A DNA stretch of 64,000 nt from NCBI RefSeq assembly GCF_003944705.1, contig NZ_RWIS01000001.1, positions 62,001 through 126,000 on the forward strand, given 5' to 3'. The position numbers were made by a program, and so were the translations under genes. The DNA comes from Hymenobacter metallilatus. GTDB taxonomy: Bacteria; Bacteroidota; Bacteroidia; Cytophagales; Hymenobacteraceae. Shown here in pieces: positions 62,790 to 64,000 of the stretch. Below the pieces are notes generated by a model. It saw nothing but the letters and a program-made list of their open reading frames with translations, made no database searches and was not told where the DNA came from. The number at the start of each line of letters is the position of its first letter. Position 1 is the stretch's first letter.

Positions 62790-64000
62790 ATGAGTATTGC
62801 CAAACGGCTGGCTTCGCAAACGGCTATTTATGGCGTAAGCAGCATTCTGGGCCGGGTACTAACGTTTCTGCTGGTGCGGGTGTACACGGGGCGGTTTGCG
62901 GCGGCCGAGTATGGCATCGTGACGGGCATGTACGCCTACGTGTCGTTTCTGAACGTGGTGTTCACCTACGGCATGGAAACCACCTTCTTCCGCTTTGCCA
63001 ACCGCCCCGGCACCGACAGGCGCGAGTTGTACGACCGGGTAATGACGCTGCTGCTGCTTTCCAGCGCCGTGCTGACCGCCGGCCTGATGCTGCTGGCCCG
63101 GCCCCTGATGAGTTTGCTGAGCTTGCCGCCGGGCCACGAGCGGTACGCCGTCTGGATTGCGGCCATTCTGGGGCTTGATGCGGTGGCGGCCATTCCGTTT
63201 GCCCGGCTGCGGCTGGAAAACAAAGCCCGCAAGTTCGCCGGTATCCGGCTGGCCAACATTGGGCTGAACATTGCGCTGAATCTGTTTTTCATCGTGCTCT
63301 GCCCCGATGTGCTGGCGGGCAAGTACTTGGCTGGCCTTCGCCCGCTGGTAGCGGCGGTATACGACCCCACCGTGGGCGTGGGCTACGTGTTTCTCTCGAA
63401 CCTGGCGGCCTCAGCCTTCACGCTGCTGCTGCTGGGCCAGGAGCTGCTCGATTTCCGCTTCCGCCTGAGCCTGGAGCCGATACGGCCCCTGCTGCGCTAC
63501 GCCTACCCCATTATGCTCATGGGCCTGGCCGGCATGGTAAACGAAACGCTGGACCGGATTCTGCTGCCCCGCTGGCTGCCCGAGGGCTTCTATCCTGGCC
63601 AGAGCAATCTGGCGGCGGTAGGCGTTTACGGGGCCTGCTACAAGCTCAGCATTCTGATGAGCCTTGTCATTCAGGCCTTCAAATACGCGGCCGAGCCATT
63701 CTTCTTCGCCCAGAGCACCGAACAGAACTCGCCGCGCACATTTGCGCTGGTGCTCAAATGGTTTACGCTCTGCTGCGCCATGCTGTTCGTGGGCGTGAGC
63801 GTGAACGTGGATGTGGTGGCGCAGGTATTTCTGGGACGGCCCGAGTACCGGCAGGGGCTGGGCGTAGTACCAGTGCTGCTGTTGGCCAACCTGTTTCTGG
63901 GCGTGTACTGGAACCTCTCGGTGTGGTTTAAGCTCACTGACAAAACTTACTACGGTACCTACCTGGGCTTTGCCGGCGCGGTGCTCACCATTGCCCTCAA
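62790..64000 (+). CDS. Polysaccharide/oligosaccharide flippase (MOP superfamily), 3'-truncated by the window
   Basis: The ATG at 62790 (MSIAKRLASQTAIYGVSSIL) opens a frame that stays open to the window end, 403 complete codons. At least ten hydrophobic helices are seen, and GRVLTFLLVRVYTGRFAAAE YGIVTG at the N-terminus is typical of RfbX/Wzx-like exporters. Others include YAYPIMLMGLAGMVNETLDR and ILLPRWLP in the second half. These proteins flip lipid-linked sugars across the inner membrane for O-antigen, capsule or similar polymers. Other genes of the pathway may lie beyond the window. Confidence 0.9.
   Translation, partial: MSIAKRLASQTAIYGVSSILGRVLTFLLVRVYTGRFAAAEYGIVTGMYAYVSFLNVVFTYGMETTFFRFANRPGTDRRELYDRVMTLLLLSSAVLTAGLMLLARPLMSLLSLPPGHERYAVWIAAILGLDAVAAIPFARLRLENKARKFAGIRLANIGLNIALNLFFIVLCPDVLAGKYLAGLRPLVAAVYDPTVGVGYVFLSNLAASAFTLLLLGQELLDFRFRLSLEPIRPLLRYAYPIMLMGLAGMVNETLDRILLPRWLPEGFYPGQSNLAAVGVYGACYKLSILMSLVIQAFKYAAEPFFFAQSTEQNSPRTFALVLKWFTLCCAMLFVGVSVNVDVVAQVFLGRPEYRQGLGVVPVLLLANLFLGVYWNLSVWFKLTDKTYYGTYLGFAGAVLTIAL

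Overview
The window looks like a chromosomal segment of a Hymenobacter-type member of the Bacteroidota (order Cytophagales). The DNA is GC-rich. Many secreted proteins end in type IX secretion (T9SS) sorting domains of both type A and type B (gliding-motility-like). Promoters fit the Bacteroidota form TTG-N17-23-TANNTTTG. At least 11 of 14 readable signal peptides are followed by Gln at the predicted +1 position. No phage, insertion sequence, CRISPR array, tRNA or rRNA was seen, so this is mostly core and secretory genome, with intergenic spaces filled by palindromic repeats.

Layout. 1-7.9 kb: the N-terminal end of a GNAT acetyltransferase gene, a secreted PQQ-type sugar dehydrogenase, and two large T9SS surface proteins. 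7.9-14.1 kb: a metal block with a CDF exporter diverging from an Nramp-type mntH, then a TonB-dependent receptor and a small outer-membrane barrel. Near-identical 16-18 bp palindromes of MntR/DtxR type sit before mntH and before the receptor. 14.2-20 kb: a DUF1800/DUF1501 pair and a lamin-tail T9SS protein. 20-28 kb: asd, NADP-dependent icd, an alpha/beta hydrolase, a YceI protein, dxs and an LPG-synthase-type membrane protein. 28-32 kb: an erythromycin-esterase-like fusion protein, a lipoprotein and a LysM protein.

32-37 kb is the methionine block and the most interesting part. A Bacteroidota-type promoter is followed by a SAM-I riboswitch. Directly after the riboswitch lies a 53-codon open reading frame that was not annotated as a gene. 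It has a good Shine-Dalgarno sequence and ends in RRMRMRCCSSACCCCC, seven Cys in its last ten codons. Overlapping hairpins follow, then metY, metX and hom. This reads as a two-input leader: SAM sensed by the riboswitch, and cysteinyl-tRNA supply sensed by translation of a poly-Cys leader peptide.

37-45 kb: two tandem secreted hydrolase paralogues, an LD-carboxypeptidase, a GNAT protein, an M28 lipoprotein resembling bacterial glutaminyl cyclases, cysS and an endonuclease/exonuclease/phosphatase protein. 45-53 kb: two giant paralogous T9SS type B adhesin-like proteins in tandem. 53-58 kb: the translation/transcription operon rimP-nusA-infB. 58-64 kb: an outer-membrane barrel, small secreted proteins, a DUF3078 protein, mscL, an enoyl-CoA hydratase and the first part of a polysaccharide flippase that runs off the window.

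Intergenic regions carry several families of long inverted repeats. One is a family with GTCATGC/GTCATTC ends, present in at least six copies. One site has a perfect 35-bp-arm palindrome lying inside another, degenerate palindrome.
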